Counted from the stretch's first letter, positions 23,060-32,802 are shown. The stretch is DNA of 43,045 nt from Kiloniella laminariae DSM 19542 (GCF_000374005.1 NZ_KB893166.1:194558-237602); one strand, 5' to 3'. Notes: generated from the sequence alone by a model not told the origin. Numbers and translations: made by a program.

Positions 23060-25378
23060 ATGTTGAAAAAAATCCCCTCTCCCGCTCCTGCTCTTAACGT
23101 TGGCAAAGCAACCAAACACGACAGTGCTGACCGTCATGTTCGCGGCAATGCGCTTTATATCGACGATATTCGCGAACCCCGCGGCACCCTCCATCTCGCC
23201 CCCGGTTATGCCAGGGAATCCTGCGGGAAAATCAAATCGCTTGATCTCGATGCGGTTCGTTCTGCCCCCGGCGTCGTGGCTGTGCTCACCGCCTCGGATA
23301 TACCCGGCCTGAATGACTGCAGCCCTTCCTTTGGCGGTGACCCGATTCTCGCTGACGGGCGGATCGAGTTCCATGGACAGGTGGTCTTTGCGGTCGTTGC
23401 CCGCAGTCATCTTGAAGCAAGAAAAGCTGCAAAGCTGGCTCATATAGAAGTCATAGCAGAAACGCCCATGGTCACTGCCGAAGATGGCCTGGCCCGGGAA
23501 GCCTCGGTTCTCCCGACCTACGAATTCAGTCGGGGTAGCCCTGAAGCAACGATCAAAGCTTCTCCACTTGCGCTTTCGGACTCTTTTCGTATTGGCGGAC
23601 AGGAACACTTTTATCTCGAAGGCCAGGTCTCCCTGGCGATCCCGCAGGATCAGGGAGAAATTCTGGTTCACACCTCGACCCAGCACCCAACAGAAATCCA
23701 GCACCTCATCGCCAAGATGCTCAAGATCAGAGACGCTGCCGTTGTCTGTGAATGCCGTCGAATGGGTGGCGCTTTTGGTGGCAAGGAATCACAGGCGGCC
23801 CAGTGGGCCTGTCTCGCCGCGCTGGCTTCCCATGTAACCGGGCGCCCGGCCAAGATGCGCCTCGACCGTGACGATGACATGATCATGACCGGGAAACGTC
23901 ATGATTTCCGCTGTGACTGGCAGGCAGGCTTTGACGAGACGGGAAAAATTTCTGCGGTTGAAGTTGATTTTCTGGCTCGCTGTGGCTGTTCTGCAGATCT
24001 GTCTCTCGGCGTCAATGACCGCACCATGTTTCATGCGGACAACTCCTATTACTACCCCGAAAACCGGATCACGTCACACCGGATCAAAACCAACACCGTT
24101 TCCAACACTGCCTTTCGCGGTTTTGGCGGCCCCCAGGGCATGGTTTTCTCTGAACGGATGATGGATGCCATCGCAATCAAGTTGGGCCTCGACCCGCTGG
24201 ATGTGCGCAAAACCAATTTTTACGGCGATTCAGGCCGGGATATCACGCCTTTCGGCATGAAGGTCGAAGACAACATTCTGGAAGAGCTGGTGGGTGAACT
24301 GGAACAGACCAGTGACTATCGCAAGCGTCGTCAGGAAATTCAGGCCTTTAACACCCGAAGTCCCTTCCTTAAAAAAGGGCTGGCGCTGAACCCGCTGAAA
24401 TTTGGTATCTCCTTTACCCTGAAACATCTCAATCAGGCCGGAGCATTGGTGCACGTCTACACCGACGGTTCAGTTCAGGTGAACCACGGCGGAACGGAAA
24501 TGGGTCAGGGCCTCTATACCAAAGTCGCCCAGGTTGTCGCCGAGGAATTTGGCATCGACCTCGAGAATGTGCAAATCACCGCGACCACAACGGACAAGGT
24601 TCCCAATACGGCCCCGACGGCAGCTTCTTCCGGTACGGATCTGAATGGAATGGCTGCCAAGCTGGCCGCGGAAACCATTAAATCCCGCCTGATTGATCTC
24701 GCGGCCAAGCTTTACCAGATAGAAAAATCAGCAATTTCCTTTGCCAATAATCATGTACAGATCGGGCAACAAAAAATCCCCTTTGCCGAATTGACCCAAC
24801 AGGCCTTTCTGCAAAGAGTGTCGCTTTCCTCGACCGGATACTATGCCACACCCAACATTACCTGGGATCGCGACAGCAAAAGCGGACGACCGTTTCTCTA
24901 TTTTGCCTATGGTGCTGCCTGTGCCGAGGTTACAATCGACACCCTGACCGGGGAAATGGTGATCGACCGGGTTGATATTCTGCACGACGTGGGCAAATCC
25001 CTGAACCCTGCGCTGGACATCGGTCAGATTGAAGGTGGCTTTGTCCAGGGTATGGGCTGGCTGACGACAGAAGAACTGGTTTACGACGACCAGGGTCGTC
25101 TGCGTACTCACGCCCCCTCAACCTATAAAATCCCGACAGCATCGGATTTACCGGATGATTTCCGGGTCAAACTCTGGGATTCACCGGGCAACCGGGAAGA
25201 TACAATTTATCGCTCCAAAGCAGTGGGTGAGCCTCCAGTCATGCTGGCAACAGCCGTTTTCTCGGCCATAACCAATGCCATCGCGTCTCTGAAGCCCGGC
25301 GTTCTGCCCCAAATCAGCGCTCCTGCCACACCGGAAAATATTCTGGCAGCAGTCAAGCTGATGAAAAGCGGAGACTGA
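23060..25378 (+). CDS. xdhB: Xanthine dehydrogenase large subunit XdhB (molybdopterin)
   Basis: 772 aa; holds the molybdenum cofactor and oxidises hypoxanthine to xanthine and xanthine to urate. Visible: the aldehyde-oxidase/xanthine-dehydrogenase a/b hammerhead domain near the start (HVRGNALYIDDI), GGAFGGKESQ, the substrate-binding arginine in NTAFRGFGGPQG, and KAVGEPPVMLA with the catalytic Glu near the C-terminus. The arrangement is the bacterial XdhAB two-subunit type. It starts 3 nt after xdhA and its stop is one base before xdhC, a tight operon. The AFRGFGGPQG context supports purine over aldehyde substrates. Confidence 0.95.
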   Translation: MLKKIPSPAPALNVGKATKHDSADRHVRGNALYIDDIREPRGTLHLAPGYARESCGKIKSLDLDAVRSAPGVVAVLTASDIPGLNDCSPSFGGDPILADGRIEFHGQVVFAVVARSHLEARKAAKLAHIEVIAETPMVTAEDGLAREASVLPTYEFSRGSPEATIKASPLALSDSFRIGGQEHFYLEGQVSLAIPQDQGEILVHTSTQHPTEIQHLIAKMLKIRDAAVVCECRRMGGAFGGKESQAAQWACLAALASHVTGRPAKMRLDRDDDMIMTGKRHDFRCDWQAGFDETGKISAVEVDFLARCGCSADLSLGVNDRTMFHADNSYYYPENRITSHRIKTNTVSNTAFRGFGGPQGMVFSERMMDAIAIKLGLDPLDVRKTNFYGDSGRDITPFGMKVEDNILEELVGELEQTSDYRKRRQEIQAFNTRSPFLKKGLALNPLKFGISFTLKHLNQAGALVHVYTDGSVQVNHGGTEMGQGLYTKVAQVVAEEFGIDLENVQITATTTDKVPNTAPTAASSGTDLNGMAAKLAAETIKSRLIDLAAKLYQIEKSAISFANNHVQIGQQKIPFAELTQQAFLQRVSLSSTGYYATPNITWDRDSKSGRPFLYFAYGAACAEVTIDTLTGEMVIDRVDILHDVGKSLNPALDIGQIEGGFVQGMGWLTTEELVYDDQGRLRTHAPSTYKIPTASDLPDDFRVKLWDSPGNREDTIYRSKAVGEPPVMLATAVFSAITNAIASLKPGVLPQISAPATPENILAAVKLMKSGD

Positions 25379-25379
25379 A

Positions 25380-26363
25380 ATGAAGGTCTGGTCACTTCTT
25401 GCAAAACAACTGGAACAGAACAGCTGTTGTGCCCTTGTGACCATGGTCGAGGTTCAGGGGTCAGCCCCGCGTGAAGCCGGAACCAGAATGGTTATCCGCC
25501 CGGATGGAGGCTTTCACGGCACCATTGGCGGTGGAACACTGGAATGGCGGGTTCTGGCTGACGCCCAGAAACATATGAAGTCTGCCCACGCCCAGGTTCA
25601 CTGGAGCAAGCATGCGCTCGGACCGCAACTGGGCCAGTGCTGTGGCGGCGTGGTCCGCCTGCTGATCGAGGTATTCTCCAGAGAGCAGCTCCCCGAAGTG
25701 CGTTCTCTGGCTGAACAGGAAAACAACGGACCCTTTTTTACAACAGGGACGGCACAACAATCTTCAATCCGCAGAGAAATTACGACCAGTCCTGCACATC
25801 AGCCAATCGCCATTTCTTTCGACAGGAAAGGCAACCTGCAGGAGCGTTTCGGCGAAGACCGGCGCAAGGTCTACCTTTTTGGCGCAGGTCATATCGGCCG
25901 CGCCCTGATGCTCAATATGGCGGCTTTGCAATTCGACTTGCAGTGGATTGATTCAAGAGCAGAATCTTTTCCTGCTCTGGTGCCTGCCAATGTTGAAAAG
26001 TGTTTCACACACAATCCCGTTGCGGCTCTGGATACGGCACCGGACGAGAGCTTTGTGGTCATCATGACCCACAGCCACGCACTGGATCTTGATCTTGTTC
26101 ATGCTGCCCTTGCGGCAAAGCGATTTGCTTATGTTGGTGTTATCGGTTCAGAAACAAAAAAAGCACGCTTCCGCAACAGGTTACGTACAGCAGGACTTGA
26201 AACAGAAACGCTAGACAAACTAATCTGCCCCATCGGTATTGCGGGCATCAATTCAAAACATCCCGCTGCAATCGCGGCATCCGTAACGGCGGAACTGCTC
26301 GTGCGGGATGAAGAAATTCTTGGTAAACAACAATCGGTGTTCAGAATCGCCGAAGAAGGCTAA
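25380..26363 (+). CDS. xdhC: XdhC, molybdenum cofactor sulfuration/insertion chaperone
   Basis: 327 aa. It binds molybdenum cofactor, promotes its sulfuration and inserts it into XdhB without being part of the final enzyme. The N-terminal XdhC/CoxI domain has CALVTMVEVQGSAPREAGTRMVI and QCCGGVV. The C-terminal Rossmann-like domain has VYLFGAGHIGRALM and FVVIMTHSHALDLDL. The ATG lies one base after the xdhB stop with GGAG six nt upstream. The ABC transporter operon follows after 46 nt on the same strand, so one long transcript is likely. Confidence 0.93.
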   Translation: MKVWSLLAKQLEQNSCCALVTMVEVQGSAPREAGTRMVIRPDGGFHGTIGGGTLEWRVLADAQKHMKSAHAQVHWSKHALGPQLGQCCGGVVRLLIEVFSREQLPEVRSLAEQENNGPFFTTGTAQQSSIRREITTSPAHQPIAISFDRKGNLQERFGEDRRKVYLFGAGHIGRALMLNMAALQFDLQWIDSRAESFPALVPANVEKCFTHNPVAALDTAPDESFVVIMTHSHALDLDLVHAALAAKRFAYVGVIGSETKKARFRNRLRTAGLETETLDKLICPIGIAGINSKHPAAIAASVTAELLVRDEEILGKQQSVFRIAEEG

Positions 26364-26409
26364 AAAGCCTAAGACCAGGAAATAATCACGGCAACGGGAG
26401 GGCCGGCAT

Positions 26410-27993
26410 GTGACGGAGAAAATGTCCGTAAAAGGTGGAACTGCGGCTAGAGCAGAGTATCTACTGGAAGCACGCAACATCACCAAAATGTTCGGTGACC
26501 TTGCAGCCAACAGTAATGTAACCCTGAAAATAGCCCCCGGAGAAATCCACGCACTGCTTGGCGAAAACGGCGCCGGGAAATCAACGCTGGTCAAAATTAT
26601 TTATGGTGCGCTGCAACCCACAGTCGGCGAACTCAGCTGGTTGGGGGAAACAGTCAACATTGCCAACCCTGCTGCCGCAAGGAAACTCGGGATTGGCATG
26701 GTTTTTCAGCATTTCTCGCTGTTTGAAGCCCTGAGCGTCGCGGAAAATATTGCTCTTGCGTTGCCCGGCGACATTGATCTTGACGAACTTTCCAAAAAAA
26801 TCAGCCAGGTTTCAAGCGAGTATGGCCTGCCTCTGGAACCAACTGCGCTGGTTGCAGATCTTTCCGTCGGCGAACGCCAGCGTATCGAAATTGTACGCTG
26901 CCTGCTCCAGGAACCCCGTCTGCTGATCATGGATGAGCCTACAGCGGTTCTCACGCCTCAAGAAGCCGACCAGCTGTTTCTCACGCTTGAACGGCTCGCC
27001 AGCGAAGGCTGTGCTGTTCTTTACATCTCCCACCGTCTGGATGAAGTCAAAAGGCTCTGCCATGATTCGACCATCCTGCGTCACGGCAAGGTCGTCGGCA
27101 CGGTCAACCCGCAAAAGGAAACCGCCGCCAGCCTTGCGCGTCTGATGGTTGGTGCTGATGTCCATGCCATTAACAGCAACCGGGTATCCTCTCCTGGAGC
27201 AAGTCTGCTGAAACTGAACGACCTCAACCAAAAAGCCGATGGCCCCTTTGGTGTTGCCTTGCGGAATATTGAACTGGATGTAAGAGCTGGCGAAGTCGTC
27301 GCCATTGCAGGCGTTGCCGGGAACGGACAGTCTGAACTTTTTGATGCCATTTCCGGCGAACGTCTTTCAAGCACAGCTGAAAGTATCTGCATCAACGATC
27401 GGAACTGTGGTCTGGACAACATCACCTTACGCCGTCGCCATTCATCCGGATTTGTGCCGGAAGAACGCCTGGGCCATGGGGCTGTTCCCGGTTTCACTCT
27501 TTCCGAAAACATCATCCTGACCCGCCATTCTGACGATGACGGCCTTTCCAGGTCGGGATTTCTCGACCGGGCCAAGGCCATTGCGATCAATGAACGGATC
27601 ACCAAGGACTATGATGTCCGCAAAGGAAAACCGGACCCGGAAGCCCGGGCACTTTCCGGTGGAAACTTGCAAAAATTTGTTGTTGGCCGTGAACTTGATC
27701 GCAAACCAAAGGTGTTGGTGATCAACCAACCGACTTGGGGTGTTGATGCGGGTGCTGCTGCGCTTATCCGGCAGGCCCTGATTGATCTTGCACTATCCGG
27801 TTCTGCAGTTCTGGTTATTTCACAAGATCTTGACGAGATCTTTGAAATTGCCGACCGCATTGCCGTTATCTCTCGCGGACAGCTGTCAGAGGCCTTTCCC
27901 GCCAGCGAGCTTTCGCTTGAAAGCATTGGCCTGATGATGGCCGGCGCACACGAGAAAAAAGACAGCCACATCACTGAAAAGGCAAGCGCATGA
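26410..27993 (+). CDS. Purine/nucleoside ABC importer, ATP-binding protein (two ATPase domains)
   Basis: 527 aa, sugar/nucleoside-type fused ATPase. Domain 1: Walker A GENGAGKST (51-59), signature LSVGERQR, Walker B LLIMDEPTAVLT. Domain 2 is degenerate, as usual in this family: GVAGNGQSE for Walker A, signature LSGGNLQK, and INQPTWGVD where the normal Asp-Glu is Asn-Gln. The start is GTG at 26410, preceded by GGGAGGG with 7 nt spacing; an ATG at 26422 is possible but poorly spaced. Two permeases and a BMP-type binding protein follow, which identifies a nucleoside/purine importer. Its place between xdhC and guanine deaminase fits purine uptake. Confidence 0.93.
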   Translation: MTEKMSVKGGTAARAEYLLEARNITKMFGDLAANSNVTLKIAPGEIHALLGENGAGKSTLVKIIYGALQPTVGELSWLGETVNIANPAAARKLGIGMVFQHFSLFEALSVAENIALALPGDIDLDELSKKISQVSSEYGLPLEPTALVADLSVGERQRIEIVRCLLQEPRLLIMDEPTAVLTPQEADQLFLTLERLASEGCAVLYISHRLDEVKRLCHDSTILRHGKVVGTVNPQKETAASLARLMVGADVHAINSNRVSSPGASLLKLNDLNQKADGPFGVALRNIELDVRAGEVVAIAGVAGNGQSELFDAISGERLSSTAESICINDRNCGLDNITLRRRHSSGFVPEERLGHGAVPGFTLSENIILTRHSDDDGLSRSGFLDRAKAIAINERITKDYDVRKGKPDPEARALSGGNLQKFVVGRELDRKPKVLVINQPTWGVDAGAAALIRQALIDLALSGSAVLVISQDLDEIFEIADRIAVISRGQLSEAFPASELSLESIGLMMAGAHEKKDSHITEKASA

Positions 27994-29075
27994 GACTGAT
28001 TCTGGAAAAGCGTTCCGAACATTCGGAATTCATGACCCTGATGTCGCCTTTACTGGCTATCTTTTTGACGGTGATTACCGGGGCTATCATTTTTGCGCTT
28101 CAGGGGCTTAATCCGCTTGAAGCGCTGTACGTCTACTTCGTCGAACCAGTAACAAGCATGTGGTCGATCGAGGAAGTTCTAGTCAAGGCCGCCCCCCTGA
28201 TTCTGATCGGGGTCGGACTGTCCATCTGTTATATGGCTAACGTCTGGAATATTGGCGCAGAAGGCCAGTTGACCATGGGCGCAACTTTTGGCTCGATCGT
28301 ACCCATATTCTTTACCAGCTGGCAGTCTCCTCTGACACTTGTGGCCATGCTGATTTGTGGAGCGATCGGGGGTGCCGCTTTTGCAGCCATCCCTGCTTTT
28401 CTTAAAAACCGCTTTAATGCCAATGAAATTCTGACCAGCCTGATGCTCGTCTACATTGCCCAGCTGATCCTCGATTGGCTGGTCCGGGGTCCCTGGCGTG
28501 ATCCAAAAGGTTACAATTTCCCTCAGTCTATTCCTTTCGAGGACTGGCAACTTCTGCCGACTCTCGGAGATGGCCGGGTTCATATCGGAATTATTCTCGC
28601 CATTGTTGCAGTGATTATCTTGAGCATTCTGATGTCCAGAACTCTCAAGGGTTTTGAAATCATGGTCGTTGGTAATTCGCCCCGCGCAGGTAGATTTTCA
28701 GGATTTTCCCGCAAGAAAACGGTCTGGTTTTGCCTGCTGCTTTCTGGGGGGCTCGCAGGCCTTGCAGGCATAGGTGAAGTTGCCGGTCCAAGCGGGCAGC
28801 TTCAACCTTCCATTTCTCCAGGTTATGGTTTTACTGCCATTATTGTTGCTTTCCTTGGCCGCCTGAACCCAATTGGTGTGTTTTTTGCCGGCATCATGCT
28901 GGCCATCACCTACATCGGGGGAGAAGGCGCACAGGTAGTCCTCGGGGTTTCAGATAAAACCGCCCAGGTGTTCCAGGGCATTCTGCTCTTTTTCATTCTC
29001 GCCTGTGACACCCTTATTCTCTACCGGATCAAACTTCTTGGCTCGGTTACCCCACAACAAGCAGCGGCGGAGTAA
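27990..29075 (+). CDS. Purine/nucleoside ABC importer, permease 1
   Basis: 361 aa, BPD_transp_2-type inner-membrane permease with about ten hydrophobic segments. Family signs: LIGVGLSICYMANVWNIGAEGQLTMGA near residues 75-100, FNANEILTSLMLVYIA, and PGYGFTAIIVAFLGRLNPIG. It overlaps the ATPase gene by 4 nt (ATGA), so it is translationally coupled. It pairs with the smaller permease that follows, as in BmpDEFG/NupABC-type nucleoside transporters. Confidence 0.93.
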   Translation: MRLILEKRSEHSEFMTLMSPLLAIFLTVITGAIIFALQGLNPLEALYVYFVEPVTSMWSIEEVLVKAAPLILIGVGLSICYMANVWNIGAEGQLTMGATFGSIVPIFFTSWQSPLTLVAMLICGAIGGAAFAAIPAFLKNRFNANEILTSLMLVYIAQLILDWLVRGPWRDPKGYNFPQSIPFEDWQLLPTLGDGRVHIGIILAIVAVIILSILMSRTLKGFEIMVVGNSPRAGRFSGFSRKKTVWFCLLLSGGLAGLAGIGEVAGPSGQLQPSISPGYGFTAIIVAFLGRLNPIGVFFAGIMLAITYIGGEGAQVVLGVSDKTAQVFQGILLFFILACDTLILYRIKLLGSVTPQQAAAE

Positions 29076-29080
29076 ATCAA

Positions 29081-30001
29081 ATGGATGGTACACAGGCAAT
29101 TATTCTGACGATCATTACTGCCTCGACCCCCCTGCTTCTCGCGGCAATTGGTGAGCTTGTGGTTGAAAGGTCCGGGGTCCTCAATCTTGGGGTGGAAGGC
29201 ATGATGGTTATGGGGGCCGTTTGTGGCTTTGCTACAGCCTACACAACCGGATCGCCGACCCTTGGTATCTTCGCTGGAATCATGGCTGGCGTGGGTATGG
29301 CATTTATCTTTGCCTTTATGACCCAGACCCTGGTTTCCAACCAGGTTGCCACTGGCCTTGCACTAACCCTTCTCGGACTAGGGCTTTCGGGGTTGATTGG
29401 CGAATCCTTTGTTGGTCTCCCCGGTGTCAAACTCACCCCGATTTCCATTCCGCTTCTGGGCGATATCCCCTTTATTGGCCGTATTCTTTTTGGTCAGGAT
29501 ATTCTGGTCTACGCCTCTCTCGCTCTGGTCGTTGCAACAACTTACGTTCTTTTCAGAACCCGGATCGGCTTGATCATCCGCGCGGTTGGCGACAACCACC
29601 ACTCTGCCCATTCCCTCGGCTATAACGTCATTATGGTAAGATACGCCTGTATTCTTTTCGGTGGAGCCTGTGCCGGCCTGTCCGGAGCTTACCTTTCCCT
29701 GGCCTACACACCACAATGGATCGAGAATATGACTGCAGGACGTGGCTGGATTGCGCTCGCTCTAGTCGTCTTCGCCACCTGGCTTCCCAAACGCCTGGCA
29801 ATTGGTGCCTACCTTTTTGGTACCGTCTGGATTATGGGTCTCTATGTACAGGCGCAGGGCTTGGGTATACCATCACAGTTCCTGTCGTCACTACCCTATC
29901 TGGTGACAATCATTGCTCTGGTTATTATTTCTGGAAACAAGACTCTCACTCGTGTAAATACCCCTGCGTGTATTGGTCAATCCTTTGTTCCTGATCGATA
30001 A
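29081..30001 (+). CDS. Purine/nucleoside ABC importer, permease 2
   Basis: 306 aa, second BPD_transp_2-type permease, about eight or nine membrane segments. Typical: LLAAIGELVVERSGVLNLGVEGMMVMGA at residues 18-46 and NVIMVRYACILFGGACAGLSGAYLSL. It starts 5 nt after permease 1 with GGAG at 8 nt. The 126-nt gap downstream, before the binding protein, contains a 7-bp inverted repeat (AACGGCC/GGCCGTT, 30042-30080) and CTAAC/GTTAG. Such a gap may allow separate, higher expression of the binding protein. Confidence 0.93.
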   Translation: MDGTQAIILTIITASTPLLLAAIGELVVERSGVLNLGVEGMMVMGAVCGFATAYTTGSPTLGIFAGIMAGVGMAFIFAFMTQTLVSNQVATGLALTLLGLGLSGLIGESFVGLPGVKLTPISIPLLGDIPFIGRILFGQDILVYASLALVVATTYVLFRTRIGLIIRAVGDNHHSAHSLGYNVIMVRYACILFGGACAGLSGAYLSLAYTPQWIENMTAGRGWIALALVVFATWLPKRLAIGAYLFGTVWIMGLYVQAQGLGIPSQFLSSLPYLVTIIALVIISGNKTLTRVNTPACIGQSFVPDR

Positions 30002-30127
30002 ACCGGATTATAATACAAACTCTTTCGGCGTCTTCGCGCAAAACGGCCAGCGTAGACGAACCACCTATGAACAGGCCGTTGAGTGTTCGCCTAACCCAGT
30101 GTTAGCTTAACAGGGAGGAATGCCCCA

Positions 30128-31195
30128 ATGAAAAAATGGTTGGGATTTGCCGCTGCTGTCGCAATGTCTTTTGCGGTAACGTCAGCGTCTGCTGCAGACA
30201 AACTAAAAGTCGGTTTTATTTACGTCGGGCCTATCGGGGATCATGGCTGGTCCTACCAGCATGAACAGGGACGTCTTGCAATTGACGCCGCTCTTGGCGA
30301 TCAGGTGGAAACCTCCTATATCGAAAAAGTTGACGAAGGCCCCGACGCAGAGCGTGCCATTGAACGTCTGGCCCGTCAGGGTGCCAATCTTATTTTCACG
30401 ACTTCCTTTGGCTTCATGGAACCTACCTTGAAAGTCGCCAAGCGTTTTCCCGACGTGAAGTTTGAACACGCCACTGGTTACAAACGTGCAGACAATGTCT
30501 CCACCTATTCTTCGCGTTTTTATGAAGGCCGTTACATCATTGGCCAGATCGCGGCCAAAATGTCCAAAAACGGCGTAGCAGGCTATATTGGCTCCTTCCC
30601 TATTCCGGAAGTGGTGCGTGGCATCAACTCCTTCATGCTTGGGGCTCAGTCAGTTAACCCTGATTTCAAACTGAAAATTGTTTGGGTAAACTCCTGGTTT
30701 GATCCAGGCAAGGAAGCTGATGCGGCCAAAGTTCTGATTGGTCAGGGCGCTGATATCATTACCCAGCATACAGATTCCACCGCACCGCTTCAGATTGCAG
30801 GTGAACAGGGTGTTTACGGTTTTGGTCAGGCCTCAGACATGGTTGCTTTTGCACCAAACACTCAGTTGACAGCAATCGTTGACGACTGGTCGAGCTACTA
30901 TGTCAACCGCACCAAAGCAGTACTGGATGGCACCTGGGAATCAACCGACACCTGGGGTGGTATCAACGACAAGATGGTTGGCATGGCGCCCTTCACCAAC
31001 ATGCCGGATGATATCAAAGCTGCGGCAGGAAAAACCACGGCACAAATCGTGACCGGCAAACTGCACCCCTTCCAGGGCCCGATCTTCAAGCAGGATGGCA
31101 CAGAAGCCGCTAAAGAAGGCGAAACCATTTCTGATGGTGAACTCCTGGGCATGAACTGGTACGTCAAGGGTATTGATGACCAGCTGCCACAATAA
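30128..31195 (+). CDS. BMP-family (PnrA-like) purine/nucleoside-binding protein
   Basis: 355-aa periplasmic receptor for the ABC importer. A signal peptide (MKKWLGFAAAVAMSFAVTSASA, cleavage before AD) is followed by KVGFIYVGPIGDHGWSYQHEQGR, the opening of Bmp domain proteins, then FEHATGYKR, SRFYEGRYIIGQIAAKMSK and GQGADIITQHTDS. There is no lipobox cysteine, so it is soluble rather than a lipoprotein. The ribosome-binding site AGGGAGGA is strong. Family members bind purine nucleosides or bases; between xdh and guanine deaminase, a purine base or nucleoside is expected. It is last in the transporter set, before a G+C-rich hairpin. Confidence 0.93.
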   Translation: MKKWLGFAAAVAMSFAVTSASAADKLKVGFIYVGPIGDHGWSYQHEQGRLAIDAALGDQVETSYIEKVDEGPDAERAIERLARQGANLIFTTSFGFMEPTLKVAKRFPDVKFEHATGYKRADNVSTYSSRFYEGRYIIGQIAAKMSKNGVAGYIGSFPIPEVVRGINSFMLGAQSVNPDFKLKIVWVNSWFDPGKEADAAKVLIGQGADIITQHTDSTAPLQIAGEQGVYGFGQASDMVAFAPNTQLTAIVDDWSSYYVNRTKAVLDGTWESTDTWGGINDKMVGMAPFTNMPDDIKAAAGKTTAQIVTGKLHPFQGPIFKQDGTEAAKEGETISDGELLGMNWYVKGIDDQLPQ

Positions 31196-31262
31196 AATAC
31201 CGGTTCTTACCGGAATAGAATACAAAACGGGGCTCGATACAGTCCCGGAATAACCGGATGAA

Positions 31263-31290
31263 GTCAGCCCCTGCCCGTGCAGGGGCTGAT
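31263..31290 (+). terminator. G+C-rich hairpin after the transporter operon
   Basis: CAGCCCCTGC (31265-31274), loop CCGT, GCAGGGGCTG (31279-31288): a perfect 10-bp stem, extendable by a T-A and a G-T pair. No U-tract follows, so it may be a 3'-end stabiliser or partial terminator rather than a full intrinsic terminator. Confidence 0.5.
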
Positions 31291-31373
31291 ATCGGGAAAA
31301 GACAGTCTGACGTGTGATGCATGAAATCCCCGGACTGAAAAGAACAAGCAGGTAAACATAACGGGTTCAGAGT

Positions 31374-31405
31374 GTGATTGGTGACAATCGCAGGAATATC
31401 CTGCG
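31374..31405 (+). promoter_or_regulatory. Two adjacent small dyads upstream of guanine deaminase
   Basis: GATTG-GTGA-CAATC is followed directly by CGCAGGA-ATA-TCCTGCG (31389-31405), a perfect 7-bp dyad. They lie 40-70 nt before the guanine deaminase start in a 250-nt gap with no gene. They could be operator sites or leader hairpins. Confidence 0.35.
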
Positions 31406-31445
31406 CGCCAGAAACAAGAAGCACGTCTACAGATAGGGTCATGTC

Positions 31446-32768
31446 ATGACAATAACCGACCAGAAGCCATCCAGACTCCTTCGGGGATCAATGGTCAACT
31501 TTCTTGCCAATCCCCGCACAGAAGGGAATGTAAAAAGTACCGTTTATATCAAAAAAGGTGCACTTGTCCTGGCTCAGAACGGACGTATTCTCTGGCAAGG
31601 TGACTTTGCTGACATGCCAAGTGCCTACAAGGCCCTTCCCTGTGACGATTTTGGTGAACAGTTGATTCTGCCCGGCTTTATCGATGCCCATATTCATTTT
31701 CCTCAATACCGTATTCTCGCAGCACCCGGCAAAGATCTGCTTGACTGGCTCAACCGCTTTACCTTCCCCGAAGAGTCACGCTATTCCTCCCCGGATCATG
31801 CCAGCCATGCCGCAGACATTTTTCTGAACCGCCTTTTCAGCAATGGGACCACTTCGGCTCTTGCTTTTTGTTCCGTGCATAAAGTCTGTGCCGAGGCTCT
31901 CTTTTCTGCCGCTGAAAAACGGGGGATGGCCCTGCTCACAGGCAAGACCATGATGGACAGGCTGGCACCGGATGCTGTTCTCGACGACCCCGAGACCGGC
32001 GCACGCGAATCAAAAGAGCTGCTCGACAGCTGGCATAACAAGGGGCGGCTGAAATATGCCATCACGCCCCGTTTTGCTGTAACCTCTACCGATGCCCAGC
32101 TCCAGTTGAGCGGCGAACTTTACCGAGACCATCCCGACTGCATCATGCAGACACATCTGTCTGAAAGTCCCGGCGAAATTGCAACCGTGCAGTCCCAGTT
32201 TCCCTGGTCCAAAGACTACACCGATGTCTACGATCATTTTGGTCTGCTTGGGCCAAACTCTTTCTTTGCGCACGGCATCCATCTTTCCGAGCGTGAATGT
32301 GCCCGCCTGGCCGAAGCTGGCTCGACTGTTGTACACTGCCCGACCTCCAACAATTTCCTTGGTTCCGGCCTGTTCGATATCGATCATGTCAGAGATAAGC
32401 GCCGACCTGTCGGTGTGGGTGTCGCCACAGACGTTGGTGGCGGAACCAGCTATTCCATGCTCCAAACCCTGGGTGAAACCTATAAAGTAGCGATGCTCAA
32501 GGGCCGCAAGATCACCGCTCATGATGCTTTTTACATGGCAACACTGGGCAATGCCCAGCGTCTGAAAATGGACAAGGAAATCGGCAGTCTTGACGTCGGG
32601 AAGTGGGGCGATATCGTTGTTCTCGACCCAAAAGCTACACCCGTTCTGGAAAGCCGTCAGGAAGTCTCGGAAACTCTGGAAGACATTCTTTTCTCTCTGA
32701 TGATCTTGGGCGATGACCGCGCAGTCAGAGCGACTTATGTTGCTGGAAAATCTGTGTACAATAAGTAA
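31446..32768 (+). CDS. guaD: Guanine deaminase
   Basis: 440-aa zinc amidohydrolase that converts guanine to xanthine and ammonia, feeding XdhAB. The metal and active-site set is complete: PGFIDAHIHFPQYR (H82, H84), CIMQTHLSESPGE, FFAHGIHLSERE, VVHCPTSNNFLGSG and VATDVGGGTSYSML. The FPQY after the HxH motif and the DVGGGTS are typical of guanine deaminase rather than related chlorohydrolases. TAGGG lies 7 nt before the ATG. It comes 250 nt after the BMP gene on the same strand and may be expressed from its own promoter. The start ATG overlaps a three-codon ATG-TCA-TGA frame. Confidence 0.95.
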   Translation: MTITDQKPSRLLRGSMVNFLANPRTEGNVKSTVYIKKGALVLAQNGRILWQGDFADMPSAYKALPCDDFGEQLILPGFIDAHIHFPQYRILAAPGKDLLDWLNRFTFPEESRYSSPDHASHAADIFLNRLFSNGTTSALAFCSVHKVCAEALFSAAEKRGMALLTGKTMMDRLAPDAVLDDPETGARESKELLDSWHNKGRLKYAITPRFAVTSTDAQLQLSGELYRDHPDCIMQTHLSESPGEIATVQSQFPWSKDYTDVYDHFGLLGPNSFFAHGIHLSERECARLAEAGSTVVHCPTSNNFLGSGLFDIDHVRDKRRPVGVGVATDVGGGTSYSMLQTLGETYKVAMLKGRKITAHDAFYMATLGNAQRLKMDKEIGSLDVGKWGDIVVLDPKATPVLESRQEVSETLEDILFSLMILGDDRAVRATYVAGKSVYNK

Positions 32769-32802
32769 TCATCAACTGGAATTGTCTGTCGGAGCATAGA
32801 GT

